A stretch of DNA of 64,000 nt. Origin: Tubulanus polymorphus. Its lineage: Eukaryota; Nemertea; Palaeonemertea; Tubulaniformes; Tubulanidae. The notes beneath the pieces are model-generated. The model saw only the letters and a list, made by a program, of their open reading frames with translations, was not told the origin of the DNA and searched no databases. The translations under genes and the position numbers were made by a program. The stretch is taken from contig NC_134027.1 of assembly GCF_964204645.1 (NCBI RefSeq), positions 17,164,485-17,228,484 on the forward strand. Direction: 5' to 3'. Positions 1 through 9,989 of the stretch are shown piece by piece. Within the stretch, counting starts at the first letter, position 1; every line of letters begins with the position of its first letter.

Positions 1-397
1 TCAAACTCTTCCATTTTACATAAAATATCTGTGTTATCATGCATTTTAAAAAGATTTTATGTAGCGTTGTTGTATTTTTGGTTTTTACCAGTTTTAAATC
101 AATAAAAGGGTTTGTTACTGGAATGAAAATTAGTTTGTCCTTTGAATTGAAAACACTGCAAAAGAGTGGATTAAGTCAAAGTGAAATAGGTTATATTGCG
201 CACAGATTTTGAATATCAACGACAGACAATTAATTACAGTCCAGGCCCATAATTGATATCTAAGAATTTGGGATTTACCTAAATAATCTATTAAGAGAAA
301 CAATGATGTTTCTTTAAAGCAGGGGTTTCGATGAATCTCAAAACAAAACTCAAAAATATATACTTTAGATATCAATTAACAGACATTAACAATAAGG

Positions 398-2100
398 TTA
401 AGCAAATTCGTTCACAATAGCTGGTCTGAAATTGCTTATACTGAAACAAACATAAACTATCCTAGAACCCATATTGACTTTACTAAGCGGCAGGTCTTTT
501 TTCAAAATAAGAAAAGTTTTTGACAATCCGATTACTCTTTCTACTTGGATGCGTTTACTGGCTACTCTACGATCATGAACTACTTGTTCAGGTTCAAGTT
601 GACTCTTGCCCTTCAATAAAGTTGGGGTGTTCACCTTAATGTTCTTGGTAGCAAAAAGATCTTGTACCATTATACCTCTATCGGCCATGATGCTGTCATT
701 CGAGCTGAAGTATTTTGAGGTGTTTGAACACAGCTGGGATCGTTCAATGATTTGTCGGTCACTTGTTGAACCCGCATAACTTTCACTTACATAACTAACG
801 ACCCCTCTCGGTGATATTCCAACCATAGTTTTAAGCGTGTTCTTATGTTTGTATGTGCTGAAAGTTGCAGTTTGAGATTTTACATTCGACGGCTTTTCAA
901 TTGGAATCTCTGTAGCATCTAAAATAACTCTGGTTGACGGAAAATGATGCTTAAAGCCACTGGGCATGAAACAGTCTATCTCTTCTCTCTCTGGCCATGT
1001 ATTGATTTCACTTAATTGGAAATACATGAAGTTTACCCAGGTTAACACAATCCTAGAAACTACACTCTCTGATATGCCGAACAGAATACTCAGTTCTATA
1101 TCTTCCTTGGCACGCCTTAATTTGATTAATGTCAAGAAAAATTGATTGACCGGTGTTAGTTTCTGACATTTGTAATTCAAATCGTACGCAGCAGGTCCTA
1201 GTACACTGAAAAACATCATCAAATGTTCATAGTCTTTAAAACTGGTGTAATATTTGATCGACCTAGGATCCACCATAAATCTCTCGATACAGAAAAATTG
1301 ATCTGAAAGGAGGGAACACTGAATATTCTTATCCAAGTTAGTGTTTTTATTGGTTGGTTCCTCTATTATGTCCATTCTGTAATTGCTGGTATGTTGTAGG
1401 CCTATTTCAACTTCAGTGGCTATGTCATGGTGTACAGGTTCTTCCTCCAGTTTTAATCTTCGCCGACTGGCTCTACTTTCTCTCTCTGAATCTGAGGAAA
1501 CTGGTGGTGTGAAGGCAAATATACGCGGAATGGCATTCTCTTTTAATTTTCTTCTAGAACCTGAAACACATAAAGAAAAAAACATATTTCTACTCAAAGA
1601 TCAACAGCTGCCAGTCAAGTCAACAACCTTTAAATTAAAAAGATAAATCTACCACATAAATTATTAGGCCTATTGTTGTTATTATCATAATTGAGTTATA
1701 TCATTATCCTGTTATCAACAAACTACTATGATGATATGAAAATAAGCGCCTGGCTTTTTAAAAAAAGTTCAAAACATCGACATTGCATAATATCGATAGG
1801 CCCAAGCTGAGGCCTAAACGAATCAGCCTGCCTTGGATCTTGACCGCTTATTTCACCTTAGTTGGAAAACTCAATAGGAAAGCCATATTTACCGGTAAGT
1901 GTCTGTTTATAGTCCGTTGGTAAAAAATGTCGATGGCATACGATAGCTGTATCCGATGGCTGCCATAATTTTGCAGATTTCTCGCTACTCTGTAGTCGTT
2001 TTATCGCAACAAGCCATTTCATTTTCAAATCTGTGTTCGTAGGGAACTTAAATCCGCCTACTCTTGACTTACAAAGGGGTACACAACAATAGCGAGGCAT
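398..2100 (-). CDS. THAP-domain DDE transposase, two exons (1893-2100 and 398-1560)
   Basis: This enzyme would bind transposon ends through its THAP zinc finger and cut and rejoin DNA with a DDE nuclease. Exon 1 starts at the ATG at 2100. It shows the THAP pattern: CCVPLC near residue 5, a WL..IKR segment, W..PSD, and a CHRHF block. It ends at a GTAAAT donor after base 1893. Exon 2 begins after a long pyrimidine tract ending CAG at 1561-1562. The join is phase 1 and supplies LKENAIPRIF, the AVPxIF-like end of the THAP domain, so the intron sits inside the domain. DDE candidates are D in ILDATEIP, D in MADRGI and E in IQVERVIG. Exon 2 has no stop before its end at 398. The gene looks intact, in contrast to the decayed Polinton it interrupts. 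The ATG at 1597 is intronic and is not the start. Confidence 0.8.
1561..1892 (-). other. Intron of the THAP transposase gene
   Basis: The minus strand reads a GTAAAT donor at 1892-1887, and a T-rich tract followed by TTTCAG at the acceptor (1561-1562). Splicing keeps frame and completes the THAP domain. The segment has several stops, which fits an intron. It is the best-supported intron in the window. Confidence 0.7.
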
Positions 2101-2245
2101 TATAATAGATTCAAGCGCTTTTCAAATCGTCAATTCGCTCGAACGCGGAGATGAATAAAATGTTGTTTACAATTCAAATTCAAATCACTAGGGCCACTAA
2201 CACGCGCGCGCCATCTCGCGGCAGCGCTCAGCGCGGCGAGCCCCA

Positions 2246-3169
2246 TTGATAATGAGTCAATTACAATTAGTAAAACATTTTGATAGCATGTTAGATACAG
2301 TTCATTCATTTGAAGAAGAGATGAATAGTGTTTTAGATACACCCGTTGCTGAAACTGGAATAAATCGAATACAATCTTTACTAGAAAAAGGATTATTTGA
2401 TTTAACTGGTGATGAATTAGAAGCATTTCCTGAACAAACGCGTAGAGAAATTAAAGGTATGCAAGAATCAGCTGATAAAATTGCTCATGATAAAAGTATA
2501 AGAGATTTTAAAATTAGAACTTTGGAAAAAGACAGAACTGATAAAATTAAAGAAATAGAACAACTAAAATTAGATAGAGATAATAAAGTTATTGAAGAAA
2601 TCGAATTTAAAAAAAGAAATGCGTATTTAGAAAAAGAAAAAGATGATTTAGAATATTACAGAGAATTACAAAAAGAAGAAATTAAATTATTATTAAAATC
2701 ATATGATTATAATATTAATAGATTAAAAGTTATTTTTAAAGATCTGTTGATAAAACCAAATTCTGAAATATCATTAAAAGATAGAATAAAATTATTATTT
2801 AAATTAGAAGGAATAACAATTCTTTCAATTCTAACAGCTGTAACTATGTTATTTACAACAATTGGTTTAGCTATATCAAATTCTTTGAAATCTACACCAA
2901 ATCCCAATAAACCGGATAAACCCCCAGATAATAATAATTCTATACAAGATAAAGTTAAAGATGGTTTAAAGAAATAAGCAAAATATTTATTGGAACTATC
3001 TAAAAAATCTGCTGCAGCTTTACCCGGAGGTATTGCATCAATTGTTGGTTTTATATTGAAATCTGCAGGAAACATTATTAACTTTGCTGCTGAACATATT
3101 ATTTTATTTTTAATTACAGTTGTAAGTGCTATTATTTTTGGGTTAGTAAACATGATAAAAAATAAATAA
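2246..3169 (+). pseudogene. Polinton structural coiled-coil/membrane protein, 5'-truncated (copy A)
   Basis: This is the C-terminal part of the gene lying directly upstream of MCP in copies A, B and C. It encodes a charged, Lys/Glu-rich helical region (about residues 60-150, probable coiled coil) and then a hydrophobic stretch around ILSILTAVTMLFTTIGLAIS. A proline-rich linker follows, then a second hydrophobic region near LITVVSAIIFGLVNMI. The 5' part is replaced by the THAP transposon, so the ATG at 2246-2254 is internal sequence rather than the true start. An in-frame TAA at 2975-2977 breaks it, and the frame then continues to TAA at 3167-3169. Membrane proteins next to MCP are usual in Polintons. 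A virion or membrane-active role is inferred only. Confidence 0.7.
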
Positions 3170-3183
3170 TTAATTTTTTCGTT

Positions 3184-3192
3184 AAATAAATG
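3184..3192 (+). promoter_or_regulatory. TAAATG start context shared by Polinton genes (example at MCP, copy A)
   Basis: The MCP start reads ttaaaTAAATG. The same TAAATG overlaps the start codon at 4472, 23827, 30865, 33017, 33764, 34301, 58328, 58682, 59552, 60022, 61361 and 62844 on +, and at 6006, 7464, 8070, 9062 and 19697 on -. That is 18 of the 22 Polinton starts I examined. Exceptions are 7090, 9846, 20942 and 31891. It resembles poxvirus-type late promoter ends (TAAAT), although AT-rich leader bias is an alternative. Confidence 0.5.
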
Positions 3193-4439
3193 AGTGGGAG
3201 TTATATCAATCCTTCTAAGAATCATAGAATATCTAATGCTATTAAAGCAGAAAGATCACATCATATAATTACTCATAACCCTTCTAATATTAATCCTGAG
3301 GAAACTTTATTTGTTAGAATTCCTCGATTAACACATAATACTTTTTATGTTCCAAATAGTATTTATTTATCAGCCGATATAAAAGTAACCGGTAATAATA
3401 ATAATTATGTTGTTGATAATGTTGGAAGATATTTGATTAAAAAATTAACAATAAAGATTGGCCCAGAAACAGTTTTCTCATTAGATGATTATAATTTATT
3501 TATGCATTATAAAGATTTATGGTTAAATAAAGAAAATAGAAATAATATGATATCTCAAGGCATCCAATCAGAAAACAAAAATGAATTATGATCAGAAGCT
3601 GATAGCGCAATATTAACTAATGCTATAGATAAATTGATAAGAAGTATATATGGAAGCAAATATAAAATTCCATTAGACTTTGAATTGATAAATAATAATG
3701 CGCCTTTATATAAATACGCAATTCAAGAAGATATTATATTCGAAATAACATTTGCTCCTGTTAATGAAATTGTAATATCTAGCGTTAATAAAGATATCGG
3801 TTAAAATTATAGAATATATGTTTAGACTGATTTAACTGTTTAAATGATGAAAATATTTCAAGTATAATTCAAACTCAATACAATCAAGGATTTTCATTAT
3901 TATATGATTATATTGATAAATTTAAAACTGTAACTATTAATGCAAATGATGAAATTATTAATGAGAATATTAACTTCCCAAGAAGATCTATTAAAGGTAT
4001 ATTAATATTTTTTACCATTGCAACATATACTAATGGTGCAATAAATATTGATATTTATTATAATCCTGAAATAACAAAAGTAGAAATAACTATCGAAGGA
4101 ATAGCAAATAAAATATTTCGTCAAAGAATGAGAATGATTGATCAATGGCCAGAAATTAGAAAACATTTTATGAATGAAAAAGTAAAATCATCTGAAAATT
4201 GTAATATTAATCGAATTGATTATTATACCGGTAATAAATACGCACTATGGTTAGATTTTAGAACAACAGAGGATAATTCATTACATGGTTCTGGAAAAAA
4301 ACTACAGAACACTAAAGATGGAATACAATTATTCATGACAAAGAATAAAGGAATCAAAAATTTTAAAATGCACATTCATATTATATCTGACGCGCAATTA
4401 AATATTGTAAATTCTCAATTAAATAGTGTTATGTATTAG
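3190..4439 (+). pseudogene. Polinton major capsid protein (double jelly-roll type), copy A
   Basis: The protein would form the icosahedral shell of a Polinton virion. The start lies in a TAAATG context 20 bases after the preceding gene. Recognisable Polinton capsid blocks are RIPRLTHNTFYVPNSIYL near residue 40, an LTIKIGPETV strand, then INFPRRSIKGI, YTGNKYALWLDFR, the HGSG...NTKDGIQL block, and a C-terminal ISDAQLNIVNSQL. The length of about 415 codons is slightly short for the family. Breaks are an in-frame TGA at 3589-3591, a TAA near 3802, and a scrambled stretch at about 3805-3865. The rest of the frame is open to 4439. Copies B and C carry the same gene at 30865 and 62844. The family call is firm and the gene is non-functional as it stands. 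Confidence 0.85.
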
Positions 4440-4471
4440 AATTTTAACTTTAATAAAAATTTATATAATAA

Positions 4472-5257
4472 ATGGAAGGAGGTAAAGTATATAAACATAT
4501 TCCATACATCGATACACATGAAAATAATGATGGTTTATATTATGTAATACCTTGTAACATAGCTTTGATATTTGATCCTATTTTCAAAATTTATAAAACT
4601 AAACTAATAGAAATCGATAATAATAAAAGTGGTGTTGTTGATAATTTAAGTAATGTAATTGATAATAATGTAATACCTTCTACATCTAATAATGTAATAC
4701 CTTCTACATCTAATAATGTAATACCTTCTACATCTAATAATGTAATACCTTCTACATCTAATAATGAAATAATATTAAATATTAGTGAAAATAGAAATTA
4801 TTGTGATTATTGTAAAGGTAAATTTTCAAACGCTCCATCAAATTGGAATAAACATATGAATACAAAGGTACATATTACTAATGTTATAGAACGTGTTGGT
4901 TTAAGAGAATTTATAGAACACCCATTTAGATATGTTACAAAGTTTGTTTCAAATAAAAAAGTAAATGGTAAAGAATTATATGAAGATTTATTATTAGCAA
5001 CTCCTAATAAAGATGAATTAGATTTAACCGATGCTAATAAAATATTAGGATCAAACATTGTAAATGAAATATTAGGAGCAAACACTAAGAAAGATGATAA
5101 TGAAAATATAGTTACAGATAAGCATATTGATATTAAAGAATATGTGGACACACTTTTGGTGAAAGATAAAGAAGAAACTATTGATGATGCGGTAGAAAGG
5201 ATGAATAAGTATAACATTAAAACAACTATTGATGATAATACGGTAATAAATTGTTAG
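4472..5257 (+). CDS. Polinton C2H2 zinc-finger protein with octapeptide repeats
   Basis: This is an intact 261-codon ORF starting in a TAAATG context 32 bases after MCP. A conserved-looking N-terminal segment (residues 1-50) is followed by four perfect copies of NNVIPSTS (24-bp units, 4664-4759). A C2H2 finger follows (CDYCKGKF...NKHMNTKVH, about residues 110-134), and then an acidic, helical C-terminus. Its position directly behind MCP on the same strand suggests it belongs to the element. The finger suggests nucleic-acid binding, for example in replication or packaging, but the function is unknown. It is one of the very few undamaged Polinton ORFs here, and copy B has no counterpart at the equivalent position. 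Confidence 0.6.
   Translation: MEGGKVYKHIPYIDTHENNDGLYYVIPCNIALIFDPIFKIYKTKLIEIDNNKSGVVDNLSNVIDNNVIPSTSNNVIPSTSNNVIPSTSNNVIPSTSNNEIILNISENRNYCDYCKGKFSNAPSNWNKHMNTKVHITNVIERVGLREFIEHPFRYVTKFVSNKKVNGKELYEDLLLATPNKDELDLTDANKILGSNIVNEILGANTKKDDNENIVTDKHIDIKEYVDTLLVKDKEETIDDAVERMNKYNIKTTIDDNTVINC
4664..4759 (+). repeat. Four perfect 24-bp tandem repeats inside the zinc-finger gene
   Basis: The unit begins aataatgtaatacc and encodes NNVIPSTS. The four copies are identical by eye, so the expansion looks recent and keeps frame. It forms a low-complexity linker between the N-terminal segment and the zinc finger. Confidence 0.9.
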
Positions 5258-5406
5258 GGTCTGATAGTGAAAGTGATTAAAATATTAATTATATTTAACT
5301 CAAATAATATTATTGGTTGAAAATTGTATAAAATAATAGTAAATAAAAAAGGGGGTTTTAAGTATTTAAGGTATTTAAGGTATCTAATACATAGGTATAT
5401 AAATAG

Positions 5407-6006
5407 TTATTTTATAAATTTATATTCATATGGAAATTGTAATCTCAGTAATAATTTTGAACCTTTATTATTCTTTAATTTATTCAGTAACTCAGTAGGT
5501 ATAATTTGATTTTCTTCCAATGATTGTTGCATAGATTTTCTATCTTTGTTATAAAATAAAACTAGAAATCTTATATTCTCCCTAAAGTCTTTAACAATTG
5601 AATTATATTTTTGAATTAAAACCCATGTTGTTATCCCAAAATGTCTCCCAGAGAAAGCTAAATAACATAACTCACTTTCTCTCACTTTTGAATCATGTAA
5701 ATTAGCGCAATCATCTATAATGAATAATGTATTTGATCCTTTTTAAGTATCAATTGCTATTTTAATACAATTATCTGAATTTTCTTTTACTGTTTTAGAA
5801 TCTAATATAATAAACTTTTTTATCTTAACTATATCTCTATTATATGTTTTATTCATTTCATAAGTGGGGCAGAATAATATTATATTATCAAAATGATTCT
5901 TATAAATAGTTTCGAACAAATCTAATATGAAATGTGTTTTACCACAGTTGGTTACACCAGTAACTAACATATTATGCGGTTCAAATATAAATAAATCTTT
6001 ATTCAT
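5407..6006 (-). pseudogene. Polinton FtsK/HerA-like genome-packaging ATPase (copy A)
   Basis: Polinton ATPases of this kind are thought to pump DNA into capsids. The N-terminus has a P-loop, GVTNCGKT (residues 17-24), after a conserved FEPHNMLVTG lead. A Walker B-like hydrophobic run ending in DD lies beyond the break, in the second half, which continues through SGRHFGITTWV. A single in-frame TAA at about 5743-5745 interrupts the roughly 200-codon gene. The start at 6006 is in a TAAATG context and overlaps the integrase end (5999) by a few bases, so the two genes are tightly coupled. The gene converges on the zinc-finger gene. Copy B has the same gene at 33017. Confidence 0.8.
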
Positions 6007-7090
6007 TTATTCTTTTAATTTTACTAGATAAAATCCATTCATTAAATCTATCATCATATCCTTTATATTTCACCAAAGAATACTTTTTTCCTTTAAGAGT
6101 TTTTGTTTTCAATACTTTTTCTATTTTGTGTTCTATTTCATCTGGATTTGGTACAAGTGATAATTCTTGTTCATAGAAATAACCTAATATTTCTTCATCT
6201 TTTAGATATTCTAGTTTATAAACAAATGGTTTAGTTAATATTATCTTCTTAATCTTGAATATTTCTTCTGTAAAATTAGGGGTATAACCTTTATAAAATG
6301 TTTTTCTATATTTAGATATTCTTACGTGTTGTCCTATTTTAAATTTAGGTTCGACAAAATCATGTGTAACAAACGCGCCATATAAATTATTCCAAACTAT
6401 TTCTGAATTATCTTCTTTTCTAGCTTGGTTAGGTTTCATATTTATAGAACTATGTTTAGAATTATTATAACCTTTCACTAAATCATCTAACACATCGATA
6501 TATTCATATGTTTCATTAGCAGTAAAATATTTCCACATTCTAGTTTTCAATGTTTTATTAAATCTTTCTATAATAGATGCTTTTTTATCTGAATGTGTTG
6601 AAAAATACTCTACATCGTTATCAGATAATAGTTTTTTAAAATGTTTGTTATAGAATTCCTTACCTTCATCAAATTGTATGTTACCTGGAATTGCTTCTTT
6701 AAATATTGATTTAAAAGCATTTGTCACTTCTATACCAGTTTTCTTTTTGATTGGAATTGACCATGCGTATCTACTGAATATGTCTATAACATTTAATATC
6801 CAGAAATATCTTTTGTTGTATTCTTCTAAGTTCTTCATGTCAATTAAATCAGCTTGCCATTGTTGATCGATATATGAAACCATAACTTTTCTTGTTAAAT
6901 AAGTTTTATCCATTTTCTTGTGGATTTGATATGTTGGTTGATTTTGTAACCATGATTTTAATTCACTATATTTTATAATACCATCTTCTTTATCAGATTT
7001 AATTTTATCCCATAATTCTGAAACGTTAGAATATGATACTTCACTTTCTGGGTTATAATATAACTCTCTTAAATATTGTTCTTTTTTCAT
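5999..7090 (-). CDS. Polinton retrovirus-type integrase with C-terminal chromodomain (copy A)
   Basis: This intact 363-codon ORF is in the rve (DDE) integrase family, which would insert Polinton DNA into the host genome. The catalytic triad is probably D81 (QQWQADLID), D141 (IQFDEGKEF) and E175 (IIERFNKTL), with 33 residues between the last two. Downstream are the typical TRMWKYFTANETYEYIDVL block and an SH3-like region (EPKFKIGQHVRIS). The C-terminal chromodomain is at about residues 319-363 (YSLVKYKGYDDRFNEWIL). It starts 7 bases after the stop of the upstream membrane gene, in an AAGATG rather than TAAATG context. It is the best-preserved enzyme gene among the Polinton copies. Confidence 0.88.
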   Translation of the reverse strand: MKKEQYLRELYYNPESEVSYSNVSELWDKIKSDKEDGIIKYSELKSWLQNQPTYQIHKKMDKTYLTRKVMVSYIDQQWQADLIDMKNLEEYNKRYFWILNVIDIFSRYAWSIPIKKKTGIEVTNAFKSIFKEAIPGNIQFDEGKEFYNKHFKKLLSDNDVEYFSTHSDKKASIIERFNKTLKTRMWKYFTANETYEYIDVLDDLVKGYNNSKHSSINMKPNQARKEDNSEIVWNNLYGAFVTHDFVEPKFKIGQHVRISKYRKTFYKGYTPNFTEEIFKIKKIILTKPFVYKLEYLKDEEILGYFYEQELSLVPNPDEIEHKIEKVLKTKTLKGKKYSLVKYKGYDDRFNEWILSSKIKRINE

Positions 7091-7096
7091 CTTATT

Positions 7097-7464
7097 TTAA
7101 TCCATTAATAATAATTTATATTTAGTTTCAATGGTTTTATGATTTGACTTATTTTCTGGTATGATAGGTTTATTATCGGAATCATTATTGTTATAATCAG
7201 ATTTATACTTATATTTATATATTACGCCGGATAATATAATAATTGTGATTAACCCAATTGTACTATATAAGTAATTATTTCTTCCACTATTAGAAGAATT
7301 ATATGGATTATTTGAATTAATATCAGATAATTTCTGTGATTCATTGATATCAGTTAATTTCTTTTTCTTAGCTTTTTTTTAAATTCTGCAGATCTTTTAC
7401 CTAATTCTCTTGCCCATTTAATTTGTTTCTCGGATCTAACCTTTTTCTTAACGCCATCACTCAT
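7097..7464 (-). pseudogene. Polinton small membrane protein (copy A), frameshifted
   Basis: The N-terminus is basic (MSDGVKKKVRSEKQIKWARE). After a frameshift in an eight-A tract near 7373-7380, a second frame encodes a Ser/Asn-rich linker, a clear membrane segment (STIGLITIIILSGVIY) and a hydrophilic tail ending at 7097. The homologue in copy B starts at 34301 and is split by a LINE. The start is in a TAAATG context and overlaps no other gene. The frameshift could also be a homopolymer sequencing error. Function unknown. Confidence 0.6.
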
Positions 7465-7473
7465 TTATTTTAG

Positions 7474-8070
7474 TTAGTTTTTGTTCTGATTCATTGTCTG
7501 TTTCACCGTTTGGTTGTAGTTCGTTTCGTGTAGTTCTGTTTCGTTCTTACCTGATTTATATTCCATAGGTTTGATATTCGAAAATGTTATGACACCAGTA
7601 GAAATTAATGTCATAACCGGCCCTAATTGAAATGAAGCATATCCAACCCATTTTTGTAATTCAGTCATAACTAAGTAGTCATTTTTCAAATCACTATATA
7701 ATTTATTTTCATCATCAATTGGTATTAACCGGTTACATAACTTAGAGTATCATTTGACAATACCATCTGAAATAGAATCATTTATTCGGGCTAATCTTGC
7801 CTCTTCATGAATCTTAAAATATTTTATTACTTTATCTGGTTTCATAGCATCTAATTCTTGAAAAGTTATTATTTTTCCTAAGAAATCCTTAGATTTCCCT
7901 CCAGCAATTAACAATTCAAGATGGTGCTTACAATTTAAATAGTATTCATAATCTATATTACAATTAACTTGAGCACAATTAGTTACAACTGTATCTTTAT
8001 TATCACTTATACCCAAATCATCTAATGTCTTTTCAATATCAATACTATTCTTACACGATTTCTTTGACAT
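7474..8070 (-). pseudogene. Polinton conserved small protein (copy A), one in-frame stop
   Basis: The first part (7750-8070) has a conserved core with NCKHHLELLIAGGKSKDFLGK and a KPDKVIKYFKIHEEARLARI helix. An in-frame TGA lies at 7750-7752, and the same frame continues to 7474. The second part contains MTELQKWVGYASFQLGPV and a hydrophobic stretch (MTLISTGVITFSNI). Copy B preserves the same layout (33764-34353), which supports treating both parts as one gene of about 195 codons. The start is in a TAAATG context. I do not recognise a function. It is always followed by the small membrane gene. Confidence 0.6.
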
Positions 8071-8378
8071 TTATATTGGAGAAAAAAGCGAAAAAAATAT
8101 AAGTATTATAAAATGATACCAGCATCTCTTTGGGTTAATACTAGTTAGTTAAAGGTAAAGAATTTTAGTATTAGTTATTGTTTTTTTTAGTATTTTTTAT
8201 TTGTGATATAAAGTATTCTCTTTTGAAAAGAATTGTAAAAGAAAATATTAAAAATTAAAATAGAAATAATGGCTAGTTGAAGGTATGTAATTTTTAATAT
8301 ATTTTATTTGAATTCTATTTGATATCTCACTACTTTTGTTTATCTATTAGGAGCAGTAATTATAACGGTCCAGATAAG

Positions 8379-9062
8379 TCATTTCGGATCCTTGATATCA
8401 AATTCCTCAACGTATTGTTCATTATTTGGATTATTATTCCATTGATCAATAAATTTCTTTGCCTTTGTTAACTGTTCTAAATATAACTGTAAATCTAGTT
8501 TATTAGATTTGATTTGATTTTCTTTCTTTTCAAGAGGTCTTAAATTTTTCCAATTCCAAATAAGTTTTTTATTGTATTCATCATTCATGTTAAATTCAGA
8601 TATCGGTAACACGTGATCAATATGAAAATAATCTCCATAATTATCTATATTCATTTGACTATCGAATTGAAATATAATCCATGATTTGAGAAATTTATCT
8701 GTACAACCCAACAAATTAGATAGTGTTTCTGAATGTGTTTCTTTGTTGAATAATTGTGTTAATCTAGTCCTTAAACATTGTTTCAATCTAAAATTAAGAT
8801 CTGTTTGATATCTTTCTCTCATATATTCTGTCATATAATCATCATAAGCTTCTCTATTATCTTCTCGATATTGTTTGGTTTAAAGTTTAAAACAAGTTTT
8901 ACAGCAATATTGAAAACCATCTTTGCTCATCTTACGCTTACTAAATTCTGTTAAAGCTAATTTATCTAATTCACACTTAGTACATTTCGTATACATATAG
9001 TATATATTTATGACACCAGTGTTATTTGTAATATTGATAGTTTGTGGTTGTTCTGGTTCCAT
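8379..9062 (-). pseudogene. Zinc-ribbon HNH endonuclease (copy A), one in-frame stop
   Basis: The N-terminus (start at 9062, TAAATG context) has a CxxC...CxxC zinc ribbon (CTKCELDKLALTEFSKRK...CCKTC), known from HNH nucleases of phages and large DNA viruses. After an in-frame TAA at 8880-8882 the frame continues into an HNH core: FHIDHVLPISEF, then WNWKNLRPLEKKENQIKSN. The H-N-H residues are all visible. It would cut DNA, perhaps as a homing or mobility nuclease. It is the first large gene on the - strand side of copy A and is absent from copy B. It may be cargo gained by this lineage. Confidence 0.72.
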
Positions 9063-9212
9063 TTATTATACATATTTTTTTACTAAATTGGTTAATATTT
9101 TAGAATCCTCTTCCATTTCTTCGACCAACGTCATCCTTTTTCATTCCTCGTTGCTTTTGATAAGTCGTTTCGATTCCTTGATATCTAAATCATACCACTA
9201 GGCAAGACCGGG

Positions 9213-9530
9213 CATTCAGGCCCGGTTTGGATCAATGCGCATGCGCTAATCATAATTATATATTCATTCTGTAAATTCTGTAAAATAGAAACAACACATG
9301 CGTTACATGCGTCACATGCGGCCATTTATGGTCGGTTTTGCTTAATGCGCATGCGCTAATCATAATTATATATTCATTCTGTAAAATAGAAACAACTGAA
9401 CATAGAAAATTCAAACGCATTCATGTCCCCGTCACATGCGTTACATGTGTCAGTCACATTCGGCCATTTATGGCCGGTTTTGCTTAATGCGCATGCGCTA
9501 ATCATAATTGAAACGACCGAACATAGAACA
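9213..9530. repeat. Three diverged repeats with TGCGCATGCGCT cores
   Basis: Three copies share a (ggccatttatgg)(t/c)cggtttt lead, the core TGCGCATGCGCT and then aatcataatt. Cores lie at 9236-9247, 9346-9357 and 9488-9499. The core is a near-palindrome close to the NRF1-type consensus YGCGCAYGCGCR. They sit just beyond the HNH gene of copy A and could be subterminal Polinton repeats or host promoter-like sequence. Bases 9063-9212 show nothing clear. Confidence 0.55.
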
Positions 9531-9689
9531 TTCACCAAGTAGATTTACACAATACATATACAAGTATGTTCAGTCGTTTCTTCCAATACATCATTTGATT
9601 TCTATATATACAATTTATAATTACAAACATTTTTTCAATTGCTGGTAAATATTTAACTACATCAACAAATGTTAAACTTAATCATTGGA

Positions 9690-9846
9690 GTCTTAATGTT
9701 TTTGAAATTCTTATATAGTTTCTTCGTCGATCTTTCGTGATTCTTGTGGTTCTACACCAGTTTCTATTGGTTGGTCTTCCATTGCTGTCTAATCCTCAGA
9801 AAGAGTATCTTGAGTTTCTCTATCACTTCTTGATTTGTATGACATT
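9690..9846 (-). pseudogene. Small acidic ORF remnant at the edge of copy A
   Basis: The minus strand from an ATG at 9846 reads a short acidic product (MSYKSRSDRETQDTLSED, then MEDQPIETGVEPQESRKI) with three in-frame stops. Composition and position suggest a decayed Polinton gene upstream of the HNH gene, but no homologue is present in the window. Weak call. Confidence 0.3.
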
Positions 9847-9989
9847 TTATTCAACTAAAAGATATCAGCGGTAGAACAGGAACTACGATATTAAATGATA
9901 TAAATATTTTCAAGTCTATCGTTTCTAATTATTATAGTTCAAGTTATTATCTATCTAACGTAAAATAGAATTAACTGTATGAAGTTGTA

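Larger units (their letters stand above)
1..2245 (-). mobile_element. ISL2EU/PIF-Harbinger-type DNA transposon with THAP-DDE transposase (left end outside window)
   Basis: The segment carries a two-exon THAP plus DDE transposase on the minus strand. Its right edge is placed at about 2245 because homology with Polinton copy B (29.95 kb) resumes abruptly at 2246. The last 60 bases before that point are strikingly CpG-rich (2195-2243), unlike the AT-rich Polinton sequence to the right. No inverted match to this end is visible in bases 1-397, so the other end probably lies beyond the window. Bases 1-397 hold no gene I can support and are taken as the 3' flank of the transposase gene. The family assignment rests on the THAP domain fused to an IS4/5-like DDE nuclease. 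Confidence 0.7.
2246..9850. mobile_element. Polinton/Maverick copy A, partial
   Basis: This AT-rich block contains, on +, a structural membrane protein, the major capsid protein and a zinc-finger protein. On - it holds, in transcription order, a small acidic ORF, an HNH nuclease, two membrane-type genes, the integrase and the ATPase. Capsid, integrase and FtsK/HerA-like ATPase genes together define Polintons. The left end is cut by the THAP transposon. No TIR like those at 19774 or 38035 was found on the right, and that boundary is only approximate. DNA polymerase B is missing from this copy. Confidence 0.85.

Noticed and set aside
1383-1646. 87-codon + ORF
   Set aside because: It is a shadow across the THAP transposase exon 2 and intron border.
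4807-5217. 136-codon minus ORF opposite the zinc-finger gene
   Set aside because: It is a shadow of the + strand gene, with no motif.
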